Origin: Lacticaseibacillus saniviri JCM 17471 = DSM 24301
GTDB taxonomy: Bacteria; Bacillota; Bacilli; Lactobacillales; Lactobacillaceae
Assembly (NCBI RefSeq): GCF_001311785.1
Contig: NZ_BBBX01000008.1
Span: 17,884 to 81,883, forward strand
Length of the DNA: 64,000 nucleotides
Direction of reading: 5' to 3'
The position numbers and the translations under genes were made by a program. A model generated the notes under the pieces. That model was not told where the DNA came from, made no database searches, and was given only the letters and a program-made list of their open reading frames with translations. Positions 40,562 to 52,200 of the stretch are shown in pieces (the first letter of the stretch is position 1; each line of letters opens with the position of its first letter).

Positions 40562-41653
40562 CTAATCTTTCTCGTTTTGTTTACTATCTTGCTTATCCGG
40601 CTTACCTTGCTCAGTTTCCGTACTACTTTCTTGTTTCTTGGCTGCAGATTTAGCTTTTTTCTTAGTTGCAGCGGTTTTCTTCTTGTGCTTATTACGTCCA
40701 AACATAATAATGCTAATCACAATAATCAGAATGACAAGTGCTGCAATCCCCAAAATAAAGTAAATGGTATAGTCGTGAATCAAGTTAGGATCCTGCGCAT
40801 TCGCTGTTTTGGCGGATTCAGCACTGACGGTACCATCGGTTGCAATATGCCAGCGTTGCCCATTGACCTGCACCGTACCAGAAATCTGATACTTGCCAGC
40901 CTTAACGGGTTGATCGTGCAAGTTAATCGGGATCGGCAATGCGGCATTGGGCGCAACACTGACGCCAGACTTAATCGCCTGATAGCGTTGCTTACCGATT
41001 CCAATCTTGCTCAACCAATCATCGCTCTTGACAGTGATGTTATAGCTCACATTCTTCAACGCCACAGCCTTCAGGTTAGCGATATCTACTTGAAGATAAG
41101 TTTGTTTGTTGTAACTATTCCCCTTGATTTGACTGAAGATGAATTTCGGTGTTGGCACCTGATTCGTCATGGTCATCAACAGTGGCACATCCACGAACTG
41201 CTCTGGGCTCCCATTCAGCGACACGTGGAAGCCACCCATGACTAAACCATCAAAGCTTTTGGCTGGAAGGGGCACATTGAATGTCAATGTTTGACTGTCA
41301 TTACCACCCAATTTGATGGTCTGCGTCTTGACCTTTTGATTCAGCACATAGGGCAAGCCATAGTGGGCCTTCTTCACAATCTGACTGTAGCCGATATCAC
41401 CGGTACTCGTCACGGTCGCATTGGTCGGTGTGATTGTCAGACTCATCGGTGCACTGGAGAAGTTCGAGAGTGACAGCTTCAATTGCCGGTTGCTGTTCGG
41501 TTGGCCGACAATCTCGAATCGATCGGTCACATCCGTATTTGCCACAACCGGTGTCACGGCCAGATTGTCAATATCCGCCGAAACGGTCTGATGAGGGCCA
41601 AAAACCGCCAACGCAAAAGCGGCGGCGGCAGCCCAAACGAGTTTATGCTTCAT
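40562..41653 (-). CDS. DUF916/DUF3324 membrane anchor with long Lys-rich tail
   Basis: The ATG at 41653 follows GAAGGGAAAAG and overlaps the stop of the preceding gene (ATGA). The product has 363 residues. The signal peptide ends at VSAD. DUF916 is at about 28-150 and shows IDNLAVTPVVANTDVTDRFEI and GDIGYSQ. DUF3324 is at about 160-285 (KFIFSQIKGNSYNKQ, VKAGKYQISGTVQ). A membrane helix at about 297-318 is followed by an unusually long cytoplasmic tail of about 45 residues, rich in Lys, Glu and Gln (KKKTAATKKKAKSAAKK). It is the last of three consecutive anchors (43691, 42678, 41653). Confidence 0.86.
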   Translation of the reverse strand: MKHKLVWAAAAAFALAVFGPHQTVSADIDNLAVTPVVANTDVTDRFEIVGQPNSNRQLKLSLSNFSSAPMSLTITPTNATVTSTGDIGYSQIVKKAHYGLPYVLNQKVKTQTIKLGGNDSQTLTFNVPLPAKSFDGLVMGGFHVSLNGSPEQFVDVPLLMTMTNQVPTPKFIFSQIKGNSYNKQTYLQVDIANLKAVALKNVSYNITVKSDDWLSKIGIGKQRYQAIKSGVSVAPNAALPIPINLHDQPVKAGKYQISGTVQVNGQRWHIATDGTVSAESAKTANAQDPNLIHDYTIYFILGIAALVILIIVISIIMFGRNKHKKKTAATKKKAKSAAKKQESSTETEQGKPDKQDSKQNEKD

Positions 41654-42678
41654 TCTTTTCCCTTCTTTGTCCCCATCCGATAAACAATGACGAATCCGAG
41701 AATGACAAGAATCAGAATCAAGCCCCCGATAACCCACCACATCCAAGTATTATCAGGCTTGATACCGAGTTTCTTATTCAAACGATCCGCTGTTTGTTGC
41801 GAGATGGTGAATTTCTTGTCAAACGTCCATGAATACCCAGACATCGTGTCCACACGCATCTTGATCCGATAGTCACCAGCCACTAATCGCTGGCCATAAG
41901 GTAAGGCAATCTGATAATTGAATTGCGTATTGGGTGCAACGGAGAAATCTTTCACCGTTGTTGTGGCAGATTTCTTATCGCCACTCAGGGCACTGATTGT
42001 TGTCTTCACTGTACCTTGATTGAAGTAATTGGGTTGTGGATTCAAGAAACTGATTTGCGCCACTGCGCGCGAGCCTGTGACCATTGGCACCACCTGTTGC
42101 CACTGCAGATCTGGTTTTACCTTAATAGGATTCTGGAATGACATCGCCACAGCCACGGCATAGGCGAATTGATTCTTGAATTGAACGTTGCCCTTTTGCC
42201 CGCCGTCATCCATGTAATCAGATGTCGCGAGTAAGCCACCCAATATCATCCCCTGCACATCCGCATTCGGGGTCACGAACTTCCAGGTCACGTTCTTGGT
42301 TTCGCCGGCCTTCAACGGAATCGTGGTACTCTTCGGTGCGAACGTTGTGAACGGATATTTCATCGACTTGTCAGGTTTATCAGTCGTATCCGAATACCCG
42401 ATACCACCATTCAAGCCAGTGTTCGCATTCGTTGCGCGCACCGTCACGTTCTGATCCGTATTCACAACACTCTTAATTGTGAACTTCAAGGTCTGTTGTT
42501 GATTGGGCTTGACGAGTAAATCATAGTAGCCCGAATTGCTATTGCGCGTGTTGCTTGCTTCGCCCACCGTCAATACAAAAGACGAGCCAGCCGCTTGTAC
42601 GTGCTGAACGCGGCCAAAAACCAGTGCCACGCTGGCCATCATCAGGCCCATCAGCAACCATTTCAGTTGTTTCTTCAC
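41650..42678 (-). CDS. DUF916/DUF3324 membrane anchor
   Basis: An intact frame of 342 residues. The signal peptide ends at VQAAG. DUF916 (about 33-165) has GYYDLLVKPNQQQTLKFTIK and NGGIGYSDT. DUF3324 (about 175-300) has KPDLQWQQVVPMV and LVAGDYRIKMRVDT. The TWMWWVIGGLILILVILGFV helix ends in a short RMGTKKGKE tail. It is the middle of three consecutive anchors, overlapping the next by 4 bases and starting 18 bases after the previous stop. All three are probably translated from one transcript. Confidence 0.88.
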   Translation of the reverse strand: MKKQLKWLLMGLMMASVALVFGRVQHVQAAGSSFVLTVGEASNTRNSNSGYYDLLVKPNQQQTLKFTIKSVVNTDQNVTVRATNANTGLNGGIGYSDTTDKPDKSMKYPFTTFAPKSTTIPLKAGETKNVTWKFVTPNADVQGMILGGLLATSDYMDDGGQKGNVQFKNQFAYAVAVAMSFQNPIKVKPDLQWQQVVPMVTGSRAVAQISFLNPQPNYFNQGTVKTTISALSGDKKSATTTVKDFSVAPNTQFNYQIALPYGQRLVAGDYRIKMRVDTMSGYSWTFDKKFTISQQTADRLNKKLGIKPDNTWMWWVIGGLILILVILGFVIVYRMGTKKGKE

Positions 42679-42696
42679 AGTTATTCGCCGCCCTTT

Positions 42697-43691
42697 TTAT
42701 TTTTGCCGTTGATGTAATAACCAACCGGCACTGCCAATTAATGCAATCACGAGAATCGCAGCCAGCCACAACAAGAGCTTGTTGCTTGGCTTCTTGGTCA
42801 ATTCACGCTTAGTCCGAGTGACGCCACCTTGATAGACATGGAACGTCATCGTCTTGGTCACGCTGGCCGGGTTCTTAGCTTTACCGGTGACGTGAAGCCG
42901 ATAAGTACCAGGCTTCAGCCGATTAGTTGGCACACTCACTGTCATCTTAGATTGTGGTGCCAGGCTGTAATCAGGGTAGTCAAATGACTTCACGTGCTTC
43001 TTCTTGTCACTGATGCGGTCGATTGTACCTTGAGTTGCAAGTTGCGGGTATTAATCGATGCCGCATTCGTGAGATCGAATTGGACCTGTGATTGACCATC
43101 CACCAACTTCACAGCAGGACTGTCAATACTCAGCTTGGGTAGTGGTTCACCTGTCCCGTAATGGAAAACAATCCCGGTCGCAAATTGAATCCGATTCTTG
43201 ATCTGAAAGTTTGAGCTATCATCTGAGCCAATGTCCGATGCCGTCAAGATTGAACCAGCATAAATCCCCTTTGATTTGAGGGCCGGTGTCTTAAGCGTAA
43301 AGCTGATTTCTTGTGACTTACCTGGTTGCAAACGCACCGAAACTTTCTTCTTGCTGGTTACCATGCCTTCTAATCCGTGACTGCCATTCACTAACTTGCG
43401 ATTGGCTTGGTCATAGCTGATACGACCATTTTTGTTGGTATAGCCATTGGTTACTTGCACAGTAATCGTCAGCGGCTTGGTCCCAATATTCAAGATGCGT
43501 GCACGCAACTGGTATTCATGATTACCGACCACATCCATATCAAAGTAACTGAGATCTTTGTTCCGTTGCTCCTTGGTCGGTAGGTATTGCACCGCGTACA
43601 TCCCTTTACCGGCAGCGCTTACCGTGTTTGGCTGACTGATACCGATTAATCCGATGAGTACGATTACCCAAATCCACCATTGCCGTTTCAA
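42697..43691 (-). CDS. DUF916/DUF3324 membrane anchor, frameshifted as read
   Basis: I take a TTG start at 43691 with GAGGAAG about 8 bases upstream. One base missing near 43018-43026 interrupts the frame. Restored, it reads LKVQIDRISDKKKHVKSFDYPDYS and totals 331 residues. The signal peptide ends at VSAAG. DUF916 (about 28-160) has YFDMDVVGNHEYQLRARILN and NGRISYDQ. DUF3324 (about 170-290) has PKLSIDSPAVKLV and LKPGTYRLHVTG. A membrane helix LLLWLAAILVIALIGSAGWLL lies at about 305-325. It is the first of the three-anchor operon that lies downstream of the sortase gene, separated from it by a family A repeat. Confidence 0.8.
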
Positions 43692-43824
43692 AAGTCATCT
43701 TCCTCTCTTGTTACTCAATTATGTAGGGCGTGTGACAAGTCACACGCTAAAGTTGCGCCATCACATCACATGATTTTGCAGAATCAATGAGCGCTCATTG
43801 CTGAACGATGAAACCTAACCGTGT

Positions 43825-44049
43825 TCCAAGTCCCAACAATCTCCGCCGAGCCACTTGTCACTTGTGCCATAACTGGCCATTCGCTCGAAGCCTGCTCGTG
43901 CTCAATTGCGGACCGGGACTTGTCGCACTCTAAACATGCTCATCCCCCCTGCCTGTTGCGCCTAACCAGACTCACGACGATCATCGAAACCATGATTGCT
44001 TCATGAGTCTCGTTAGTGCTCACAGTCAACCCGGGTGGATTCGCACTCT
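43825..44049 (-). repeat. Repeat family A: inverted U2 (43825-43922) and U1 (43950-44049)
   Basis: On the minus strand this begins 6 bases after the sortase stop. It is far diverged yet still paired: CAAGTCCC/GGGACTTG outside and CGAGC/GCTCG inside. In U1 the core between the conserved flanks is a different hairpin (AGACTCA/TGAGTCT) from those at 5064 and 9797. Confidence 0.76.
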
Positions 44050-44055
44050 ATATTG

Positions 44056-44730
44056 CTAAATCCGGAACACCTTCAATCGTTCCTTGGTTGCAGGAATCTT
44101 CTGAACGAATTCACCGCGAACCACTAATCGATTGGCTTCGTCCAATTGAGAAGAAGCACAGGTGATTAAGGTGATCGTCTTATGGCCCTTCACATCATCG
44201 ACCCATTGCGTCTGGTTGCGGTAGACGGTTTGGACTGAGGTCACCCTGTAAACATAGATGTTGGTCATATCGGTGATGTACACCCCTTGGCCGATTGCGA
44301 CCTTATCGAGGTTTGAGAACAGCGGGCCGTTTTCGGTCATATAGTGCCCAGCCAAGGCGTAATTGCCTTTGCCCATCTCCTCATCTTGTTTCATGGTACC
44401 GGCACCTGTTGCGAGATTGTTGTCAGACAAGCCATTCAGAATCGGTAGGTACATCCCTGCATCAGGAATCGCCATCTTGCCTAGCACGTTGGGCTTATCG
44501 ACAGCGGCTTGCACCACATTCGTCATCCCGATCGGTTTCACTTTGGCAAAATTGAAATTCCCCTTCTTCTTCTGATTGGCCTTGATGGTCTCTGCCGTGG
44601 TGTTATTCAGGTAATACGCGGTGTAACGTTCAATCGCGTATCGTTCAATTTGGTCAGAGAAGATCAATGCGACACCCAACAACAGGATAACCAGCGCCAA
44701 AATATTGCGCAGCCGAAAAATCTTTCGCAC
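44056..44730 (-). CDS. srtA: Class A sortase
   Basis: An intact frame of 224 residues with an AGGAGG-like site upstream. One N-terminal membrane helix (about residues 8-27) is followed by the sortase beta-barrel. The catalytic residues are all present: His129 in YALAGHYM, Cys191 in TLITCASS and Arg201 in ANRLVVRGEF. LPILNGLSDNNLATGAGTM is the usual class A strand region. The enzyme cleaves LPxTG between Thr and Gly and joins the protein to peptidoglycan precursors outside the membrane. The LPSTG protein at 40260 is the only clear substrate in the window. No second sortase is seen, so this may be the housekeeping enzyme. It is followed by repeat DNA and then the anchor operon. Confidence 0.92.
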   Translation of the reverse strand: MRKIFRLRNILALVILLLGVALIFSDQIERYAIERYTAYYLNNTTAETIKANQKKKGNFNFAKVKPIGMTNVVQAAVDKPNVLGKMAIPDAGMYLPILNGLSDNNLATGAGTMKQDEEMGKGNYALAGHYMTENGPLFSNLDKVAIGQGVYITDMTNIYVYRVTSVQTVYRNQTQWVDDVKGHKTITLITCASSQLDEANRLVVRGEFVQKIPATKERLKVFRI

Positions 44731-44872
44731 GTTGCATCCTCCTTTTGTTTATCACAATGCGCTCATATTGATACCGTTATTGTGCCACATTTACCCCGTA
44801 TCAGCAAAAATGTAACATTATCTATCCGTTTACTTGGTTTTGACCGCCATTATTTTAGCTAATTTCACCGGT

Positions 44873-44913
44873 AACCAAAACACCGACCGCACAATGATGT
44901 GCGATCGGCGTTC
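44873..44913 (-). terminator. Probable terminator of giant WxL protein 1
   Basis: On the minus strand, GCCGATCGCAC pairs with GTGCGGTCGGT, followed by a short T-rich stretch. It resembles the stronger one at 49175-49217. Confidence 0.65.
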
Positions 44914-44917
44914 AAGG

Positions 44918-47900
44918 TTATTGCAGTGCGTTGTTGACGGTGTAACTTGCGGTTGAAACATAGGTGCCAGACTTAATTGTTTGAAAAGCTGCCTTAGGTA
45001 CCGTTAGTTTAACAGCAGGATTAGGTGTCGTCACACCATTAACGGTATCAGTCATATCGTACCGAATCTTGAACTGTGAAGTGCCAGGCTGCAGATAACG
45101 ATTTTCGTACAAGTCATTTGACATGTACAGCACGCTTGAAGAATTATCCGATGTCATGGTGTTAGCTGTGTGTTCCATGCCAACCGTCTTGCCTGCATAC
45201 GCGCCCGTATCACCAGACAAGATACCGGTATTAACACGGCCATCGTTAGTCAGATAACTGTCCGCCATTATAATCGTCCCATTCGTTTGGGTAGGTTCAC
45301 CGCGACCATAGTCAATCTTAAATCCAGATTGCGGTACAGCACTTGAATCGTTTTGATTCACAAAGTTGGATAGTGAAGCCGTTAATGACCAACTATCATT
45401 AGGCGTCTGCGTTGTATTCCCATCCAGATATTGGAAAAGGAAATCAACCGGTGTATTCGGCTTCGTCGTAAATTGCACGTCATTTGCCGTAGACTCCCCA
45501 GTCAGTGGATAAGGCTGCGGTGTCCCATCGGCATTCCACGTCTTACCAAAGTTCAGATTTGGCGTCGATAACAGTTGCACACCTGTCGACTTAACCAGAC
45601 TGATGGTATTGGCTTCACCCATGTAAGTCAGCTTATTGTTAGCCGTACTGATGGCTTCAGTGGTCAACGGTGTAGTGTCACCGGCTAATTTAGTCGCGTC
45701 AACTGTCATCGTGTAGCTGTAGTAAATCTCAGCGCCTTTGGATTGGTCTTCACCGCTTGGTAATGCGGGTAAATTAGCGCCGCTGTACCGATAGTGAACA
45801 TAGCCAGAAACAAGGGTTGGATTATCTGCGACCTGGGTAAATGTCTTGCCGGTGGCGGATCCATCCTTGTTATTCACTTGCAAGGTCGATGGTAGTGTAA
45901 TGCCAGCAGGCTGCGGTATCAACAAATCTACGTCATTCAGGACGACATTGCTATTGCTGTGGAAAATACCTTTGACATTAACTTTCGTCGCTGTTTGGCC
46001 TGCACCCACGAATTGTTGTGTGAATGCATCCGTCAGTGGATTAGTCGATAAGTCGGCTGAACTATTGTAGAAGTAATTCGTCACCGCAACGGTCTTTTGA
46101 ATGTCATCCGCAATCAATACATTCAACAAGAAATGGCCGGCGTTTGCATCAGCCAATTGTGCATTCCAATACCCGCTGGTGCCATCCGTTGTCGCAATTT
46201 GCAATTTGTGTGGCACAAATGCCAAATCATATTGATTGTAGGTGTCTGCGCTGCCGATTGAGATGGTGACAGTCAATGTATTCGTTGTGGCATCGCGACT
46301 AACCGTTGACTTATCGGTTCCCGTCTTGAAGATAAACATAATCGGTGCTAACTCGGCCTGTCTGGATGTAATCTCGCCAATTGTTTCTTTGGTTGTCGTG
46401 CCATTCTTCGTCGTACTCAGCACGATATCGTCTGGTGTATTATCCGTGACAAACGGGTCGCTCCAAGCACTATCATACGTCTTAGTAAATGTCTTGCCAT
46501 CTGCAATATCCGAGCGTTTGATGGCCAAAGTCTTGTCATCATCATTTCCTGTCTTAGCCTGAATCTGTTGACTCAGTTTCAGCGGTGCCGAGAGCATTGG
46601 AATATTTGTGACCGCGCCTGTTGTTGGATCCTTGGCTGCATATTTCCCAGTCAATTGCCAAGCGTCCTTTGTCGGATTGCCCAATAGTGAAGTAACATTG
46701 CCACCACTGGCCGATGCATTGCCTGTGACCGATGAAGGATTGACAATCGAGGTTGGCCCAGTCGTGGCATCTTTATCAGTGGCTTGGAACGTCACGTTTG
46801 CATTGCTGGTAATTTCTTGAGGATCAACTTTTGTCCCAACTGATGTTGAATCGTTTGGATTAAAGTTGAAATAACTATACGCCCGCGTGTATCGCTTAGG
46901 TGTGACAGCACCCGTCAATCCCTTAGCCAGATTAGGCACTGTATTAAGGGCAGCATTAATTTCCGTATCAGATGTCCCTAAATAGGCATCATCACTGACG
47001 CCCTTGTAGGCAGTCCCCGTATTGACAAATACACCATCCTGATAAAAGTCAGGTTGCGCAGTCCGATTGAGAATCGTACTGCCGACCTGAGAGTTACCCT
47101 CAATTGGAATTGGTGGCGTATTAGGTAAAATCGTCTTGTAATACGTAACAGGATTCGTCGTTGTGTCTTGGCGATTGTCGTATGGCACAATAAATGAATT
47201 CCACGACGTTAAGTTAGTGACCACTTTGAATGGCACGGCAGATTTGTAGTTACCATAAGTTGTCTGTGGTGTTTCCGCTAAAGACTTGTTCAATACCGCG
47301 AAATCAACTGGTGTTGTCCCTGGAACCTTTGCCAACGCTGCCAAGTTGGCGTTTGGCCCAAGATCACCACCAGGACTATCCGCATTAGCGGCACGATCTT
47401 GTTGGGCGACAGCCGCAAAATTTGGTGCGGCCTGTCTTGGATCAACCATGCTACTTGATGGATACATAGTCATGAACACGTTATTAGAGACATTGGTTGG
47501 ATCGTCAGGCTTTGGATTAAACTGCCCGTCAGCTCTTGGCGATGGAAATAGTCTGCCCTTTGTCAGCGGACGATATCGCGAATCAATCCCGCCATTATAT
47601 TTGCTCATATCAATATTAAAGTTAATGCGTGCGTTCCCATCAAAACCATTTCCGGTGAGAATACTTGACAATCCGCTAATAATTCCTGAAACGGCACCAA
47701 CATCAGTTCGCCGGCCAGATTGACTCAATGCATTAAATAGCGTTGCGGCCATGCCAAATTATTCAGCGACGCCACAGGTCCCGCTGAAAACAATATAAAC
47801 GGTAACCCCCAAAGTGAACTTGTCCCACCTTGTTGATTGACATTACCTTGAAAGGTAGTGCCCCCAGCAGTGACCGAAGTTAAATCCGATACATTGGCAG

Positions 47901-48843
47901 TCGTCTGTCCGTTGATCGTCTTGTTGTTGTTCAAATCAGGCACATCAACGGGAAGTCTCGGAATAAAGTAAGCCTTCTTACTGCTAGCAAGAAAACCAAT
48001 GATTGGAACTTTAGCGCCGTAAACTTCGGTTGAGAGGTTGTATGGAATCCCCTTAACTTTTAAGAAAAAGCTCTTTGGATCATCTGGATCCTCATAGACA
48101 TGATGGTCAAATTGGAGCGGGAAATTAACCTTGATACTCGATAATCCAGGAATGGCCGCGAGACCGATATCCAGATAAAAGTATGACTTATCCCACATGA
48201 TGGCGTTAGCAATAGATTTAATGTCCAAGTCATCCGGCAATGTAACCTTAACCATAACCCCCCAATTACCTTGTAGTAGAGAGTCAACCGCATATCCTGT
48301 ATTCTGAATAACAACGTGAACAGGCACATTACCACTGACATTTAGATAACCACCATCATAATTTGACCCCGGCTTGAGCGTTCGCGAACTTGTATTGGTC
48401 GTCATTTTATTGGTGATATTGCCATAATCATTATTCTTCGGTGTGAAATTTGTCGCATCAGTTTGATTGTTGAAATACATAAAGTTCGGTGTGTTAGGTG
48501 CATCGATATAGTTCATTACAAACCAATTGCCCGTGGATCCGGCACTGACAGGGTCCATATTCCCAATCTGAATATCGACAGGGCTACCAACATTGTCATT
48601 CTGCCCGGGCTTACCGTTTGAGATGGATTTCCCCGTTCCAAAGGCAGTTTTAGCCATAATGCCTTCATCCGATGCATAAGGAGCACCTGAAGGCGTATTT
48701 CGCATGTTAGTAATCTTATCAACGTTTCCAGCCGTATTATCCTGAATCCCTGGTGCTAGCTTGGCCTCTACTGTGTGTGGTGAGCCCACAGCCAAAGCGA
48801 TGGCACTCATTAGGAGTGCGATACCTAATTGCCACTTTCGCAT
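44918..48843 (-). CDS. Giant WxL-like surface protein 1 (about 1,308 aa), frameshifted as read
   Basis: The ATG follows TTTGGAGGGA. A missing base in the A3 run at 47756-47758 (T3 in the coding sense) splits it. With it restored, NNFGMAATLFNAL continues the protein. The signal peptide MRKWQLGIALLMSAIALAVG ends near VEAK. The N-terminal 370 residues are a conserved module shared with proteins 2 and 3 (GSPVDIQIGN, NYDGGYLNVSGNVPVH, LQFDHHVYEDPDD). A long middle follows, including a repeat-like stretch near SNVVLNDVDLLIPQPAG. The C-terminal domain resembles WxL with a normal proximal motif (SWSLTASLSNF), but the distal motif is STASYTVNNALQ, with Tyr in place of Trp. Large proteins of this position are called CscC in csc clusters. 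Function is unknown; surface exposure is likely. Confidence 0.78.
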
Positions 48844-49221
48844 GTTGATCCCTCCAAACCAGTTAACGCATCTTAATTAATTCATGCGAATAATGTTATT
48901 TACAGGTCTATATTTACACCGGTCGGTCAAAAAATCAAATATTGCACTTTCGTTTTATATATAATAAACAATTTATAGATCTATACGAAACTAAAATTAT
49001 GGTCTTCTTCACCATCTAATGCATAATGAATTGAAATTCCAAGAGGTATAAGCACAATCTTCCTGTAATATGAATCAAACTGAAATGCTGGACCATGAAG
49101 GCGCTGCCGTCGCTTTCATTAATTGTCAAAAAATATAATAATTATACTTTAAAAAGGACACACCCGTTTTGAGACAAAAAAAGCACCGACCGCAAAGAAA
49201 ATTTGCGATCGGTGCTATAGG
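48844..49221. other. Upstream region of giant WxL protein 1
   Basis: AT-rich. On the minus strand, about 100-60 bases before the ATG, it holds a block (TTTTTGAC, then ATAGACCTGTA) shared with the upstream region of giant protein 2. The terminator of giant protein 2 lies at 49175-49217. No gene is seen. Confidence 0.4.
49175..49217 (-). terminator. Terminator of giant WxL protein 2
   Basis: On the minus strand, AGCACCGATCGCAAA pairs with TTTGCGGTCGGTGCT, followed by T7. Confidence 0.88.
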
Positions 49222-52200
49222 TTACTGTAGTCCGTTTATAATTGTGTAGCTCACGCTGGCTGTATAAGTTCCAGGATGAATATTGGCTTTAGGATTTTGC
49301 GCATCTTTATTAAACGCAGTTGAAGGCACCTTTAATTTCACCGGATCTGCATCCGCTGTTGCATCATTGCTTGTTCGCTTTGTCAGATCGTATCGAATTA
49401 AGAATCTGGAATTCTCTGACGGTTTCAAATACCGATTTTCAAATAACTTATCCGATACATAGAGCACACTTGATGAGTTATTTGATGTCATCATGTTGGC
49501 TGTATGCTCCGCATTCACTAGACTATCTGGCTCACTGGAGTATTTATTTGACTCGCCCACTTTAATATTTGTATCAAGTCGGCCATTATCCGTCAGATAA
49601 CTATCAGGCATAATATACGTCCCGTTTGGTTTCATTGGTTCACCTCGTCCGAGATTAATAGTGAATTCCGTTTGCGGATCCGCTTGTTTAGGATTTTCGC
49701 TCTTAAAGTTCGATAAAGTACCGGTCATCGACCAACCAGGATTGGCACCAGGAATATCGACTGGTTTCCCTTTGGAATCATTTGTTTGTGGATTGCCATC
49801 CACATACTGGAAGAGAAAGTCCGTGGTCTTAGATGGATCAGTTGTAAACGTAACATCTGAAGTTGGAGTTGAACTGCCCAACTTATAGTTAGTGCCCACA
49901 CCATTGTGCCAACTCTCAGCAAAATTAAAGTCTGGCACTGATAACAAATGTACCCCTGTCGACTTGACCAAACTTAGCGTTGGCGTTGAGTCACCCAACA
50001 ATTTCAACGCTGTCGTTGGTCCGCTCACAGCTCTTGAAATCAATTGCGTTGGATCAGCCGCTAAGGACGATCCCGCCACTGTCATTGTGTAACTGTAATA
50101 AATTGATGCCCCAGCAGCCAGATTGGCACCTGAATACCGATAGCGCGTATAACCAGAAGGCGCGTCCGTTGATTTCGTAAACACGGGATTTCCTGCCGGT
50201 TGCGTGCCGTCACTATTACGCACAGTTAGAGATTCTGGTGTCAGACTAATCCCAGTCGGCGTTGGAATGAGGAGATCAAGATCTTTCATCGCAACATTAC
50301 CTGTATTCTGATATTTCCCTGTGACGTTGACGACTGAATTTGCTTGGCTATCAATAAAGTGTTGTGACGCTCGACTTGTCATGCCCGACCAATCAGGTTT
50401 TGGATCGACCTCATTGTCGTAGAAATAATTCGTCAATTGAACAGTTTTCGTAATATCATTAGCAATGAATAGGTTCAGCAGGAAGTGATCTGCACTACTA
50501 TCACCAGGGGCTGCTGACCAATATGCCTTAGTACCGTCTGTCGTTGCAATATTGAAGTTACTTGGCTGAATCACCAAATCATACGTGTTATAGGTGTCAT
50601 TCGTCCCAACAGGCACATTAATGACAAGTTTCGAACCTGCACTGCCATTTGCATTAGGGGCACCCGTTCCGCTTGTGAAATTAAACGTGATATCACCTGT
50701 TTCGAGTGGTACGGGATTGTTAATCGTATAGTTCAGGTCCACTTTGGCACCACCATTAGTGATGAGATATAGCTTATCCGGCATGGACTTGCTTGCCATT
50801 GGGTCGCCCCAAACCTTCTCATAAGTCTCTGGATAGGTCTTACCATCGGCGATATCCGTTTGCTTAATACTCAGGTTATTCGCTTGACTAGAGCCAATTC
50901 TTGATTCTCTTTGTTGATCCAGCTTCAGCGGGGCAGGAAGCATTGGCACATTGCCATATGTCCCGGTCAACTGCCATACATCCGATGATGGATTCCCCAG
51001 AACCTTGCTCAATGGCCCGCCGCCTACTGGTGCTTGCGGTGGTGTAGGCTGTATTGGAATGACTACGGATGTTGGTCCCGCATCAATCTGTGTTTTTGTC
51101 TTTTCCACTGCTTGGAACGTCACTTTGCCGCCACCCGTAGGATCACCATTCGTAATTTCCGTTGGCTTTACCTCAGTACCAAGTGCTGTCGAAGTGAAGT
51201 CGAAATACTTATACGCTCGCGTATACCGTTTTGGGGTGACGGCGCCAAGAAAGCCATTTTCTGGGTTAGGGCTTGTATCAAGCTTTGGGATTTCGGCGCC
51301 ATCTGATGTGTTCTGATACGGGTTAGCACCTGCATACTGCTGTTCCGTATTGACAAATAGTCCATCTTCAAAAAAGTCTGGTTGAGCCGTCCGATTCAAG
51401 ATTGTACTACCTACTTGTGACGTCTTATCAGTAATTGATGGAATATCCTCAGTTTGCGGCAAAATCGTCTTGTAATACGTTGTTGGATCTGTCGACGTAC
51501 CAATAGCTCTATTATCGTATGGCACAACAAATGAATTCCAAGAACTTGCGTTAACAATAACCGGAAATTCTACCTTAGGCTTTGACGGATCAACAATTGC
51601 AAAGTCCATCGGTGTTGTCCCAGCCGTGTTTTCCTTCAATTGCATATTTGAAGGTTCGTTGCTGACCATTTTGTAATTATAGTTGGTTGCAGCATTGGGT
51701 CGTGGATCGACCAAGCTGCTCGAAGGATACATCGCCATCTTAACAGTGTTTTTACTACTATCCTGATTAGAGATGACATTACTGGAATTAACTGTTGTAT
51801 CGTTGAATTTGCCGTCCGCCCGAGGTGATGGAAAAAGCCGGCTACGCGTCAGTGGCTGATATTGTTTAGTGGTACCGCCATTGTACTTTGAAATATCAAT
51901 ATTAAAATTAATATTAGCATTCCCATCAAAACCGCTACCTGTCAGAATTTGTCTTGCAAACTGTACAAACCACATGAGTCCCGTTTGAGTGCGACCACCA
52001 CCGGGATTCAAAGAATTAAACAAGCCAGTTGCAGACGAGAATTGATTACTAGGGTTAGGCGAGATAACCGGTCCCGCGGCTCCCCACATAGGAAAAATAG
52101 AGTGATTGTAAGTCGAATAATCTTTCCAGCGCTTATCAGGCAATGTTTCGCCACCAAGCTGGACCAACTGGGAAGCAGTGCCATTAGCCACACTTAAATT

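Noticed and set aside
48844..49174. Possible small RNA or attachment site between giant WxL genes
   Set aside because: Apart from the shared promoter-like block I see only AT-rich DNA. There is no integrase, direct repeat or stable hairpin.
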